Assembly: GCF_900110465.1 (NCBI RefSeq)
Contig: NZ_FODV01000015.1
Location: 16,023 to 80,022 of the forward strand
Origin: Halogranum amylolyticum
Lineage (GTDB): Archaea; Halobacteriota; Halobacteria; Halobacteriales; Haloferacaceae
DNA: 64,000 bases
Direction of reading: 5' to 3'
A model generated the notes under the pieces. It was not told where the DNA came from. It did not search any database and saw only the letters and a program-made list of their open reading frames with translations. The position numbers were made by a program, and so were the translations under genes. This document shows positions 29,663 to 38,097 of the stretch, in pieces (the stretch's first letter is position 1; each line of letters starts with the position of its first letter).

Positions 29663-30005
29663 TTCCAACTACGAGTCACTCGTCTATAAACAATACTTAT
29701 TGGCGATTATAGCTTAATACGTTGCGCGTGTGGAAAGAAGAACTTACGTATCTACGCTCGGCATTCTGGAAGTCGGGATCTAACTCGAGAGTCCTGATTT
29801 CATCTGCCTCGGCTCGACAAAATCCCGCACCCAAGTTCCAGACCAGGAGAAAGGATGTTCTTTGTTCGGAAGATACCTTTCCAAGCAGTGAGAGGTCACA
29901 AGTAAATATCGTGTGACAGCCTTGTTCAACAGGCCTGAAGTGGAAGAGTGAATCCTCCATACAGTCCTGTATTATAGTGATGTTCATTATTACGGGTGAA
30001 GTATT

Positions 30006-30034
30006 TTTTATAGCTGGTGTATTGGTAGCTTTGT
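30006..30034 (+). promoter_or_regulatory. TATA box of the Rieske oxygenase gene
   Basis: TTTTTATA at about 30006-30013 is centred roughly 26 bases before the ATG at 30035, the spacing expected for a leaderless haloarchaeal transcript. The rest of 29663-30034 holds no convincing gene. Confidence 0.55.
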
Positions 30035-31168
30035 ATGACTCAGTGGGATGATTCCCAAACCGAAGCTGTGAGTGCAGATATCACAGAGAAATCGAACGCA
30101 TTGCCAGCCAAGTACTTCACTGATCCAGACGTTTTCGAACTGGAAAAAGACAAGATATTCGGTCAGTACTGGGTTTATGCTGGTCACGCGAACTGTATCA
30201 AAGAAGCAGGGCAGTACTTTACCCGCACAGTTGGAGAGCGACAACTAATCATCGTGCGTGGTCATGATGGAGAGGTCAAAGCATTTGATAATGTCTGTGC
30301 CCATCGTGGCTCAAAGATGGTTGATGACACTCCCATGACCGACCCCGGAAACGCCCGTCGGATTAAGTGTCCATATCATCTGTGGACGTATGACCTCGAG
30401 GGAGAACTCAAGAGTACGCCTAAGAGCTTCGAGGAAGCGGGTCTAAATCCTGAGCTTGAGGACGAAAACGTACAGAAATTTGATTCTGAGGAGAACGCTC
30501 TAAACGATGTACACGTAGACACGATTGGACCACTCATCTTCGTCAATTTGAGCGACGATCCGATGCCGCTCGACGAGCAGGCTGGCGTGATGAAAGACCG
30601 TCTGGAATCGCTTCCGCTAGGCGAGTACGAACACGCAAATCGTATCGTCTCGGAGGTCGAGTGCAACTGGAAGGTGTTCAGCAGTAACTATTCAGAGTGT
30701 GACCATTGTCAAGCGAACCACCAAGACTGGATTAAAGGGATCTCACTCAACGAGTCCGAGCTGGAGGTCAATGATTATCATTGGGTACTCCACTATACTC
30801 ATGATGAAGATGTGGAAGATGAGCTACGGATTCACGACGAGCATGAAGCCCAGTTCCACTACTTCTGGCCGAACTTCACGGTTAACATGTACGGTACCGC
30901 CGACGGCTACGGCACGTACATCATCGACCCGATCGACACCAACCGGTTCCAGCTCATCGCAGACTACTACTTCGCAGATCCGAAGCTCTCAGAGGAGGAA
31001 GAGGAATTTATCCGGACAAGCCGTCAACTACAAGAAGAGGACTTCGAACTAGTTGAACGCCAGTGGGAGGGACTTCGAACGGGTGCACTTTCACAAGCCC
31101 AACTTGGGCCGAACGAACATACTGTCCACAAATTCCACCAGCTCGCGCAGGAATCATATAACTCCTAA
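30035..31168 (+). CDS. Rieske non-haem iron oxygenase, betaine monooxygenase-like (GbcA type)
   Basis: A 377-residue Rieske oxygenase alpha subunit. The [2Fe-2S] ligands are C88 and H90 (CAHRGSK) and C112 and H115 (CPYHLW). The catalytic iron site shows E221, H224 and H229 in NYSECDHCQANH, with Glu in the bridging position as in quaternary-amine demethylases. The third iron ligand probably lies in EEDFELVE near the end. Such enzymes (GbcA, stachydrine demethylase) remove an N-methyl group as formaldehyde using O2 and electrons from a reductase. No reductase (GbcB) gene is seen in the window. The substrate glycine betaine is inferred from the neighbours. Confidence 0.88.
   Translation: MTQWDDSQTEAVSADITEKSNALPAKYFTDPDVFELEKDKIFGQYWVYAGHANCIKEAGQYFTRTVGERQLIIVRGHDGEVKAFDNVCAHRGSKMVDDTPMTDPGNARRIKCPYHLWTYDLEGELKSTPKSFEEAGLNPELEDENVQKFDSEENALNDVHVDTIGPLIFVNLSDDPMPLDEQAGVMKDRLESLPLGEYEHANRIVSEVECNWKVFSSNYSECDHCQANHQDWIKGISLNESELEVNDYHWVLHYTHDEDVEDELRIHDEHEAQFHYFWPNFTVNMYGTADGYGTYIIDPIDTNRFQLIADYYFADPKLSEEEEEFIRTSRQLQEEDFELVERQWEGLRTGALSQAQLGPNEHTVHKFHQLAQESYNS
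30548..30730 (+). repeat. 183-bp tract identical to 33695-33877
   Basis: Base-by-base comparison shows no difference between this stretch and 33695-33877, including third codon positions, while flanking codons differ. It covers the end of the linker and the catalytic iron motif of the Rieske oxygenase. This pattern is best explained by gene conversion between the two paralogs. Confidence 0.9.
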
Positions 31169-31259
31169 CAGGTCCTTTGTGACTAGTGTTCCCCTCCCTT
31201 TGGCGTGGGAACACATAGAGACCGGTTTGGTATACTAACTCATCACAATACACATCACC

Positions 31260-31619
31260 ATGAGCTCACAAGATCAGGCACCATACGTCGCTGCTTGTCC
31301 AGAGTGTGACGTTACACGACAGACCGATAGTCCAAACGAAATCATCGACTTTTACCGCCGACATCACCGGGTAACAGGCCATGATGTTGAAATAGAACAC
31401 GCAGATACAGACCTAGACACTGGAGTTACAGCGCAGGACCTCAAGGGTATTATCCGTCAACTGGAAAAGCGCCACGAAAATGGAGTTCCTGTCGGTGTCA
31501 TCGCAGCGGTAATGAACGAACGTGGCCAATCAATCAAACAGACTCTAGATCAGATCCACGAGATAAGAATGGGAGGTGGACTATACGAACCACAGGACGA
31601 CCACTTAGGGGCATTTTAG
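31260..31619 (+). CDS. Small zinc-finger/winged-helix-like protein
   Basis: 119 residues. The N-terminus has C-x2-C (AACPECDVT) and a later HH/H set (YRRHHRVTGHDVE), together a possible zinc site. The C-terminal part (LKGIIRQLEKRHENGVPVGVIAAVMNERG...GGGLYEPQDDHLGAF) resembles the winged-helix end of MCM helicases, where a YEPxxDHLR ending is common. It lies 91 bases after the Rieske oxygenase gene on the same strand and could be co-transcribed. It may be a small regulator; the function is unknown. Confidence 0.65.
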   Translation: MSSQDQAPYVAACPECDVTRQTDSPNEIIDFYRRHHRVTGHDVEIEHADTDLDTGVTAQDLKGIIRQLEKRHENGVPVGVIAAVMNERGQSIKQTLDQIHEIRMGGGLYEPQDDHLGAF

Positions 31620-31824
31620 ACCGCCCGTCTTCAAGGCCGATTTTACACACTAGACACAAGGGCGAAGCCCGACGCTCTGAGTAATATTCCTCTTTTCAAG
31701 AAGTTAGTAAAAGTATTATCTTCGGCACGGGTTACGTTCCAGTATAACACTCAATTCTTGAGGTGTACTACTTCGGAAATGGACTCGGGTTGTGCTTCAA
31801 ACAGTAAGCAAGGCGGATTCCCTG

Positions 31825-33172
31825 CCCCACCGGAGGCGGGGTAAGCCCACACTCAGAGTAGAATTTTATATCCTACAGCTGCACATTGAAGATATAGCAT
31901 CGGGCAAGGAGTACTACCGTCGCACGGTTGTCACACGCCTTGACGTGCGTAGTGACAGCGATGAGCAACTCCTTTCCGACACTATCGACGAATGGCGAGA
32001 CGGCTGTAACCTCGGCAGCAGTCTTGCATGGAACAAGTGTCACACCAAACCCGATGTCCAAGACATCGCCCGAGACAAACTCCAAGACCAAACCGGGCTT
32101 GGAAGCTAACACGCTATCCTCGCGTGTCACCGTGTCTCCGAAGCTATCAAGTCATGCAAAGAGCGTCTAATCAAAGGGAAGAAAGCGTCACAACCGAAAT
32201 GCATGAGTCGGTCAATGATGTTCGACCGCCGAACCATGACCGTCTTCCCCGACAAAGAAAGAGTGTCACTCACAACGCTCAGAGACCACTCGCGTGTCCA
32301 CACTGAACTCGCTTTACCCGAAAGCGTGGATACCAGTACGAGTACCTTCGAGACGACGGGTAGGAGTACACGGAGAGTACGCTTCATTACCGCGACGGAG
32401 ATTACTACATCCATCTCGGGTATCGAAAACCCAAACCACAACTCGACGAAGACAAGTCAGAGGCGACGACTGAGAACGGAACGGTTCTCGGTGTCGACCT
32501 CGGCGTTAACCAAACCGCCGTCACCAGCACTGCACGATTCTTCTCTGCTGGTGAACTGAACTATACTTGTCGAGAGTTCGAGAAAACTCGTAGGGGACTC
32601 CAGCAGACCGGGACGCAGTCAGCACACCGCACCATCGAACAGATGAGCGGTCGCGAAGACCGGTACGTCAAACACGTCCTGCACTCGGTCGCTAACGGTA
32701 TCGTTGAGGAAGCTCTTGAACACGACTGTGATGGGATCGTGTTCGAAGACTTAGACGGAATCCGTGAGGACTTGCGAGACGCTGAATGGCATTCGGTGAG
32801 GGCGTTCAGCACCCTGAAGAAGTACGTGGAGTACAAGGCGGAAGTCGAAGGCGTGTTCGTGGATGTGGTGAATCCGAAGGACACGTCGAAGCGGTGTGCT
32901 GAGTGTGGCTATGTCCACGAGGATAACCGTCATCGCGAAGACTTTGAGTGCGTTCAGTGCAGAAATCGGAATCACGCAGATTACAATGCGGCGAAGAATA
33001 TCGCATAGCTGTATCTCCTACGCGGTCATCAGTCGCCGGGTGGGAGGAGCATCAGTCAATACGCTCTGAAGTCAGGACCGAAGACGCCGAGTTGAGATTA
33101 CTCACGCCCGAGAGGGTTCGAGGACGAGGTCACTGACAAGCCCCGTGCCACCGTACGCGGGGCAGTTGACGG
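31825..33172 (+). pseudogene. Broken IS1341-type TnpB element
   Basis: A TnpB gene can be followed in several frames: YYRRTVVTRLDVRSDSDEQL near 31910, the RuvC-I region GVDLGVNQT near 32490, then an intact C-terminal part (32643-33008) with FEDLDGIRED and the zinc finger CAECGYVHEDNRHREDFECV. Stops and frameshifts kill it. A right-end hairpin GCCCCG...CGGGGC (33140-33163) and TTGAC follow. The element lies exactly between the two Rieske paralogs and probably inserted there. Unlike the intact TnpB downstream, the RuvC-II motif here keeps its Glu (FEDL). Confidence 0.85.
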
Positions 33173-33304
33173 ACAATCCGTGTCCGTAGTATACTACGAA
33201 AATCTGGACACAGTTACCTAGAATATGTGGTTTGGTATTGCTTATAATGGTGCTGTATAGCACTGCCCAACGCTTTTTGTTAACTACCTCCATAATCGTA
33301 ATGT

Positions 33305-34315
33305 ATGACACAGTGGAACGAAGCCCAGACGCAAGCTGTAAGCCCGGATATCACTGATAAGTCGAATGCACTACCAGCCAGATACTTCACAGATCCTGAA
33401 GTTTTCGAACTGGAAAAGGACAAGATATTCGGCCAATACTGGGTCTATGCTGGTCACGCGAACTGCATCAAAGAAACAGGAGAGTATTTCACTCGATCCA
33501 TCGGTGGTCGTGATCTTATAGTCGTCCGTGACGACGATAGTTCGATTCAGGTGTTCCACAATGTCTCGGCACGCGATGGCTCAAAGCATGTGTCAGAGAC
33601 CTCAATGGAGGACCCAAGTCGACTCGACACTGACGAGCTTGATGATTTAAACGACGTCCACGTGGATACGATTGGACCACTTGTCTTCACCAACTTGAGC
33701 GACGATCCGATGCCGCTCGACGAGCAGGCTGGCGTGATGAAAGACCGTCTGGAATCGCTTCCGCTAGGCGAGTACGAACACGCAAATCGTATCGTCTCGG
33801 AGGTCGAGTGCAACTGGAAGGTGTTCAGCAGTAACTATTCAGAGTGTGACCATTGTCAAGCGAACCACCAAGACTGGGTAAAAGGACTGCGGCTCGACAA
33901 GTCCGAACTCGAAGTTAACGACTACCATTGGGTACTTCACTACCAACATCGGCAGGACGTTGATGACGAGCTACGGATTCACGACGAGCATGAAGCCCAG
34001 TTCCACTACTTCTGGCCGAACTTCACGATCAACATGTACGGTACCGCCGACGGCTACGGCACGTACATTATCGACCCGATCGACACCAACCGGTTCCGGC
34101 TTATCGCGGACTACTACTTCGAGAGTCCAGAGCTCTCCGAAGAAGAGATGGATTTCATTCGAACAAGTCGTCAGCTGCAAGAGGAAGACTTCGAACTTGT
34201 CGAACGCCAGTGGGCAGGACTGCGGACAGGCGCACTTTCACAAGCCCAGCTTGGACCGAACGAACATACTGTCCACAAATTCCACCAGCTCGCGCAGGAC
34301 GCCTATAATTCGTAA
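33305..34315 (+). CDS. Rieske-less paralog of the betaine-type oxygenase
   Basis: A 336-residue open frame closely related to the oxygenase at 30035-31168. The first Rieske motif CAHRGSK is SARDGSK (S88, R90), and about 40 residues including the second motif CPYHLW are deleted, so no [2Fe-2S] cluster can form. The catalytic domain is kept: ECDHCQANHQDW with H183 and H188, the tail EEDFELVERQW, and GALSQAQLGPNEHTVHKFHQLAQ. There are no stops or frameshifts, and parts are held identical to the intact copy. It may be a partner subunit that takes electrons from the Rieske domain of the intact protein, a regulator, or a very recent pseudogene. Confidence 0.85.
   Translation: MTQWNEAQTQAVSPDITDKSNALPARYFTDPEVFELEKDKIFGQYWVYAGHANCIKETGEYFTRSIGGRDLIVVRDDDSSIQVFHNVSARDGSKHVSETSMEDPSRLDTDELDDLNDVHVDTIGPLVFTNLSDDPMPLDEQAGVMKDRLESLPLGEYEHANRIVSEVECNWKVFSSNYSECDHCQANHQDWVKGLRLDKSELEVNDYHWVLHYQHRQDVDDELRIHDEHEAQFHYFWPNFTINMYGTADGYGTYIIDPIDTNRFRLIADYYFESPELSEEEMDFIRTSRQLQEEDFELVERQWAGLRTGALSQAQLGPNEHTVHKFHQLAQDAYNS
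33695..33877 (+). repeat. 183-bp tract identical to 30548-30730
   Basis: Second copy of the identical tract, inside the Rieske-less paralog, covering the catalytic iron motif. Shorter near-identical runs occur at both gene ends. Confidence 0.9.
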
Positions 34316-34888
34316 ATAAATTGATGCAAAGATCAGCGCTACAGTACGTTGATCATCGGTCCAACACCTCCGTGTGAAATCCCCCATGACGAGACTTCCC
34401 TTGTAGGAAGCTCTGGCCTTTAGCCGAAAGTAGGCGCTAAGCCCCCTTCCTCAGCGAGCGCCAACCGAATAGAGAGGCACGAGCAGCAAGGGATAACAGC
34501 GGTCACACAGTTCTCATACACTGCTCGGGGCAAGCTCACAAGCCCATGTATCACTGGCACAGGAGCACGACCTCTAGCTGTTTGAGACTTGAACGTCAAG
34601 GAGATGATGAAGTTACCGTCAAACAGCCGAAATACTACGTCGGCAGTGTGGCGCACTTTTCTCTCGCTACTCGAATACAGGTGTGAACGAGAGGGACACA
34701 TTTCGTCGCAGTTACCCCAATAGGTGCGACTGAAGAACATGTGTCTTGTGGCACTTCGACGGAAAAGCCGTTGTGGGTCCGTGAGCACTCATGTCTTGCC
34801 TGTGAGTTTGAAGCAGACAGAGATGCGAACGCTAGTGAATTTTTACGGAAAGTCGAGGAGAAAGCCCCGTGCTTTAGCGCGGGGATGA
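34316..34888 (+). pseudogene. Relic of an IS1341-type TnpB element
   Basis: The text ATEEHVSCGTSTEKPLWVRE, followed by HSCLACEFEADRDANA (about 34720-34845), is the zinc-finger end of a haloarchaeal TnpB with in-frame stops upstream. A right-end hairpin CCCCGTGC-TTTA-GCGCGGGG lies at 34865-34884. The stretch from 34316 to about 34590 has no readable gene and probably belongs to the same decayed element. A complete TnpB gene begins about 100 bases downstream. Confidence 0.7.
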
Positions 34889-34989
34889 ATCCGACATTAC
34901 CCTACACTAACCACCGTTCGATGACACGACTGGATATTCCACGCTGCACAACCCATAGCTTCAAGTAACTATTCCGACATAGGTTACGT

Positions 34990-36270
34990 ATGGCGAAACA
35001 GGTCGTCACCCGCACCTACACTGCTTCCATACGGAACCAGCAACAGGTGTCCGACGATCTTGATTCGCTCGGGTTCTCAGCATCGAAACTCTGGAACGTC
35101 GGACGGTGGACATGCAGTCGCGTCTGGGACGAGATCGACTACATCCCCGAACACGACGAACTCACCGCGTACCTGAAGTCGCACGAACGCTATGATGACC
35201 TGCATTCTCAGTCAAGTCAGCAAGTCCTTCAAGGACTCGCTGAAGCGTTCAACGGCTGGTACGGCAAACGACGCAACGGAGACACGAAAGCGAACCCGCC
35301 CGGCTACCGCAAACACAACGACGAACACCCGCGTTCAACAGTCACGTTCAAGAACAAAGGCTTCAAACTCGACACCCAATACAACCGAGTCCGCCTCTCC
35401 AAAGGCTCGAATCTCAAGGAGTATTGGTCGGACTTCATCCTCTGTGAGTACCAGACTCGCCCCGACGTTGACCTCTCCACCGTAGAGAGCGTCCAACAAG
35501 TCAGAACAGTCTGGGCAGGTGACGAGTGGGAACTACACTTCGTCTGCAAAGTCGAAATCGAAGTATCAGAATCGCCCGGTGAGAAAACCGTGGGTGTTGA
35601 CCTCGGTATCAACAACTTCGCCGCACTCGCCTACGAAGACGGCCACAGCGAGTTATACCCGCTGAATTGCTTGAAGCAGGACGACTACTACTTCAGCAAA
35701 CGAATCGCCCAGTGTGATGACTCTGACTCCGAGCAGGCCACACGGTTGAACCAGAAGAAGTCTGCTCGTCGCACCCACTACTTCCACACGCTCTCGAAAC
35801 ACATCGTTCAACGGTGTGTTGACGAAGAAGTTGGAACCATTGTTATGGGCGACCTCTCCAGTATCCGCGAGGATGAGGAGAGTGGTGAGTCGAAGAATTG
35901 GTGGAAACACGGCAACCTCGACCTGCATTCATGCGCGTTCGACCGATTCACCTCGATGCTTGACTACAAAGCCGAGATAGAGGGAATCACGGTTGAGCAA
36001 GTGTCTGAACGCGATACGTCGAAGTCGTGTTCGTGCTGTGGTCAGAAGCGCAAATCGAACCGTGTTGAGCGCGGGTTGTACGTCTGTGATAAGTGTGATA
36101 CGGTGGCTAATGCGGATGTGAACGGTGCTGAGAATATTCGGCAGAAAGTATCTCCGAGTCTCACCTGTGATGGGGGAGATAGGAGTAACGGCTGGTTGGC
36201 ACAGCCTTCGGTGTACCTGTTCGATTCAGAGAGCGGATGCTTCGCACCGCGAGAACAGGCTACGTCGTAA
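34990..36270 (+). CDS. tnpB: IS1341-type TnpB (RNA-guided nuclease family), intact frame
   Basis: 426 residues, uninterrupted. The RuvC-I Asp lies in TVGVDLGINNFAAL, the RuvC-III Asp in NADVNGAENI, and the zinc finger is CSCCGQKRKSNRVERGLYVCDKC. At the RuvC-II position the text is IVMGDLSSIRE, so the canonical Glu before DL is Gly. This may mean an alternative Glu position, known in some TnpB clades, or loss of cleavage. TnpB proteins cut DNA guided by an RNA from the element's right end and help the element persist. No TnpA transposase is present, as in IS1341-type elements, so movement would depend on another source. Confidence 0.9.
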   Translation: MAKQVVTRTYTASIRNQQQVSDDLDSLGFSASKLWNVGRWTCSRVWDEIDYIPEHDELTAYLKSHERYDDLHSQSSQQVLQGLAEAFNGWYGKRRNGDTKANPPGYRKHNDEHPRSTVTFKNKGFKLDTQYNRVRLSKGSNLKEYWSDFILCEYQTRPDVDLSTVESVQQVRTVWAGDEWELHFVCKVEIEVSESPGEKTVGVDLGINNFAALAYEDGHSELYPLNCLKQDDYYFSKRIAQCDDSDSEQATRLNQKKSARRTHYFHTLSKHIVQRCVDEEVGTIVMGDLSSIREDEESGESKNWWKHGNLDLHSCAFDRFTSMLDYKAEIEGITVEQVSERDTSKSCSCCGQKRKSNRVERGLYVCDKCDTVANADVNGAENIRQKVSPSLTCDGGDRSNGWLAQPSVYLFDSESGCFAPREQATS

Positions 36271-36330
36271 ACCACAATATCCCAACGGCGGTCGGGAATC
36301 CTCGCCCTTCAGGGCGGGGAGGATGTCAAT
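36150..36330 (+). ncRNA. Right end of the TnpB element, probable guide-RNA (omega RNA) region
   Basis: The 3' end of tnpB runs into a strong hairpin CTCGCCC-TTCA-GGGCGGGGAG (36300-36322), followed by GATGTCAAT. In this family the right end is transcribed as the scaffold and guide of TnpB. The hairpin is seen; the RNA and its 5' limit are inferred. The guide would start just past about 36330. Confidence 0.45.
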
Positions 36331-36695
36331 CGTGGTCTTTCTGATTAAGTAGTGGGATACCCAGAAAGAACGTCCTCAGAAACGTACTCGTTTCTGATGT
36401 ACGGACGAGAGATTCGATATCGTCAACGCCTGTAGAGACTGCGCTCTCTTTGACTCGTGTTGCGATGAGTGCAAAGTTCGTCGTCGAAACAGGAACCCGG
36501 GATCAAGCCTCGAGAAATGATCACAAGTTTTTCGCGATGAGAGATGAGTCGAACACAAACGATAAGAAAAATTATAAATAGAGTACATGATCTGTTTCTG
36601 GTTATTCATACTTGGGAATCAATTCTTGCGATTATTTAAGTAGTCCATGGATATAAATACGGTCGTCAAGAGAAAATGAATGGAGTCATCAAACG
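36331..36695. other. Intergenic region with perfect hairpin and promoter
   Basis: CAGAAACG-TACT-CGTTTCTG at 36377-36396 is a perfect 8-bp stem with a 4-base loop. GGATATAAATACGG at about 36648-36661 is a plausible TATA region for the downstream formaldehyde dehydrogenase. No gene was recognised. Confidence 0.45.
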
Positions 36696-37859
36696 ATGTC
36701 TATGGATGCTGTCGTCTACAAAGGCGAACGCGAGGTTGCAGTCGAAGAAGTTGATGAGCCAGCAATTGAACACCCAAATGATGTAGTCATCGACATCACG
36801 ACCACCTGTATTTGTGGGTCCGATCTCCATATGTACGAGGGACGGACGGCTGCAGAACCAGGAATCGTGTTTGGACATGAAAATATGGGTATCGTGACGG
36901 AGGTCGGGGATGCAGTCAGTAGCCTTGAAAAGGGAGACCGTGTCGTCGCCCCGTTTAATGTCGCTTGCGGATTCTGTGAGAACTGTGAGAACGGGTACAC
37001 CGGGTTCTGTACGAACGTCAATCCCGGCTTCGCAGGTGGTGCATATGGGTACGTCGCAATGGGGCCATACCAAGGCGGTCAAGCCGAAAAGCTCCGTATT
37101 CCATATGCGGATTTCAACGCACTCAAACTGCCAGAGGGGAGAGAACACGAAGATTCGTTTGCCTTACTGGCAGACATCTTCCCGACTGGCTGGCACGGCA
37201 CGGAACTCGCTAACCTTGAGGCAGGTGACTCTGTGGCGGTATACGGCGCAGGTCCTGTTGGATTGATGGCGGCATACAGCGCGAAGCTGAAGGGTGCTTC
37301 TGAGATTTACGTGGTGGACCGCGTCCCAAGCCGCCTTGAACTCGCAGAGGAGCATTGCGATGCGATCCCAATCAACTTTGAGGAGGGCAATCCTGTCGAA
37401 CAAATCAAGGATCTCCACGGCGGTGGTGTGGACAAAGGCGTTGACGCCGTCGGTTATCAAGCGATTGACCCAGATAAGGAAGGTGATGGTGCATATGACC
37501 CAGCCCGTGAAAACCCGGCTGTCGTCATTAACAACCTTATCCGGACTGTCCGTCCAACCGGTGAACTCGGGATTCCTGGTCTCTACGTGCCCGATGACCC
37601 TGGTGCCCCCGACGAAATGGCTGCACAGGGTCGCCTCGGCATCGACTTCGGCCTCCTCTTCGAGAAAGGTCAAGCTCTCGGTACCGGTCAGTGTAACGTC
37701 AAGCAGTATAATCGTGAACTCCGTGACATGATCATTTCAGGTCGAGCCGATCCTAGTTGGGTTGTCTCGCACCGTGTCGACCTAGAGGACGCGCCGGAGA
37801 TGTACGAGAAGTTCGACAACCGGGAAGAAGGCGTTACGAAGGTTCTTCTGGAACCCTAA
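36696..37859 (+). CDS. fdhA: Glutathione-independent formaldehyde dehydrogenase (zinc ADH family)
   Basis: A 387-residue medium-chain dehydrogenase. The catalytic zinc region reads CICGSDLHMYEG and FGHENMG, the structural zinc site is CGFCENCENGYTGFC, and the NAD loop is VAVYGAGPVGLMAA. The long insertions (FAGGAYGYVAMGPYQGGQAEKLRIP, YQAIDPDKEGDGAYDPARENP) are those of Pseudomonas formaldehyde dehydrogenase, which oxidises free formaldehyde with NAD+ and no glutathione. Betaine demethylation by a Rieske oxygenase releases formaldehyde, so its place downstream of the oxygenase genes makes sense. Formate from it could go to the formate dehydrogenase at 3.7-8.5 kb. Confidence 0.93.
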   Translation: MSMDAVVYKGEREVAVEEVDEPAIEHPNDVVIDITTTCICGSDLHMYEGRTAAEPGIVFGHENMGIVTEVGDAVSSLEKGDRVVAPFNVACGFCENCENGYTGFCTNVNPGFAGGAYGYVAMGPYQGGQAEKLRIPYADFNALKLPEGREHEDSFALLADIFPTGWHGTELANLEAGDSVAVYGAGPVGLMAAYSAKLKGASEIYVVDRVPSRLELAEEHCDAIPINFEEGNPVEQIKDLHGGGVDKGVDAVGYQAIDPDKEGDGAYDPARENPAVVINNLIRTVRPTGELGIPGLYVPDDPGAPDEMAAQGRLGIDFGLLFEKGQALGTGQCNVKQYNRELRDMIISGRADPSWVVSHRVDLEDAPEMYEKFDNREEGVTKVLLEP

Positions 37860-37930
37860 TTCCAGCTAATTCGTCATCTACCCAGATTTTTGCCGATACT
37901 CCTATACTACTAGACCGAATACGAGTGTAC

Positions 37931-38092
37931 ATGTGTCAATACTGCAGCTTCCGATACCACGATGGCTGGACTCAGTTGTTGGAGTACGATGATGTCTACC
38001 AGACTGTTAGTAGTGCAGAATCGCAAGCAACCTATGGGTTCCATGATTCGTGGGACGAACTCCGCGAGGAGGTTGGCTTCAGCGCTACCTAA
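37931..38092 (+). CDS. 53-residue CxxC micro-protein
   Basis: Starts at ATG 37931 with MCQYCSFRYHDGWTQLLEYDDVY, so one C-x2-C pair sits right at the N-terminus, and ends in WDELREEVGFSAT. A longer frame runs upstream but overlaps the dehydrogenase gene. Its position between a zinc dehydrogenase and a COG0523 metal chaperone gene, only 5 bases from the latter's stop, hints at metal handling. No family was recognised. Confidence 0.55.
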   Translation: MCQYCSFRYHDGWTQLLEYDDVYQTVSSAESQATYGFHDSWDELREEVGFSAT

Positions 38093-38097
38093 TCTGA

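Noticed and set aside
36376..36609. 77-codon reverse-strand frame after the TnpB element
   Set aside because: Ser/Arg/His-rich composition unlike haloarchaeal proteins, and it spans a perfect hairpin.
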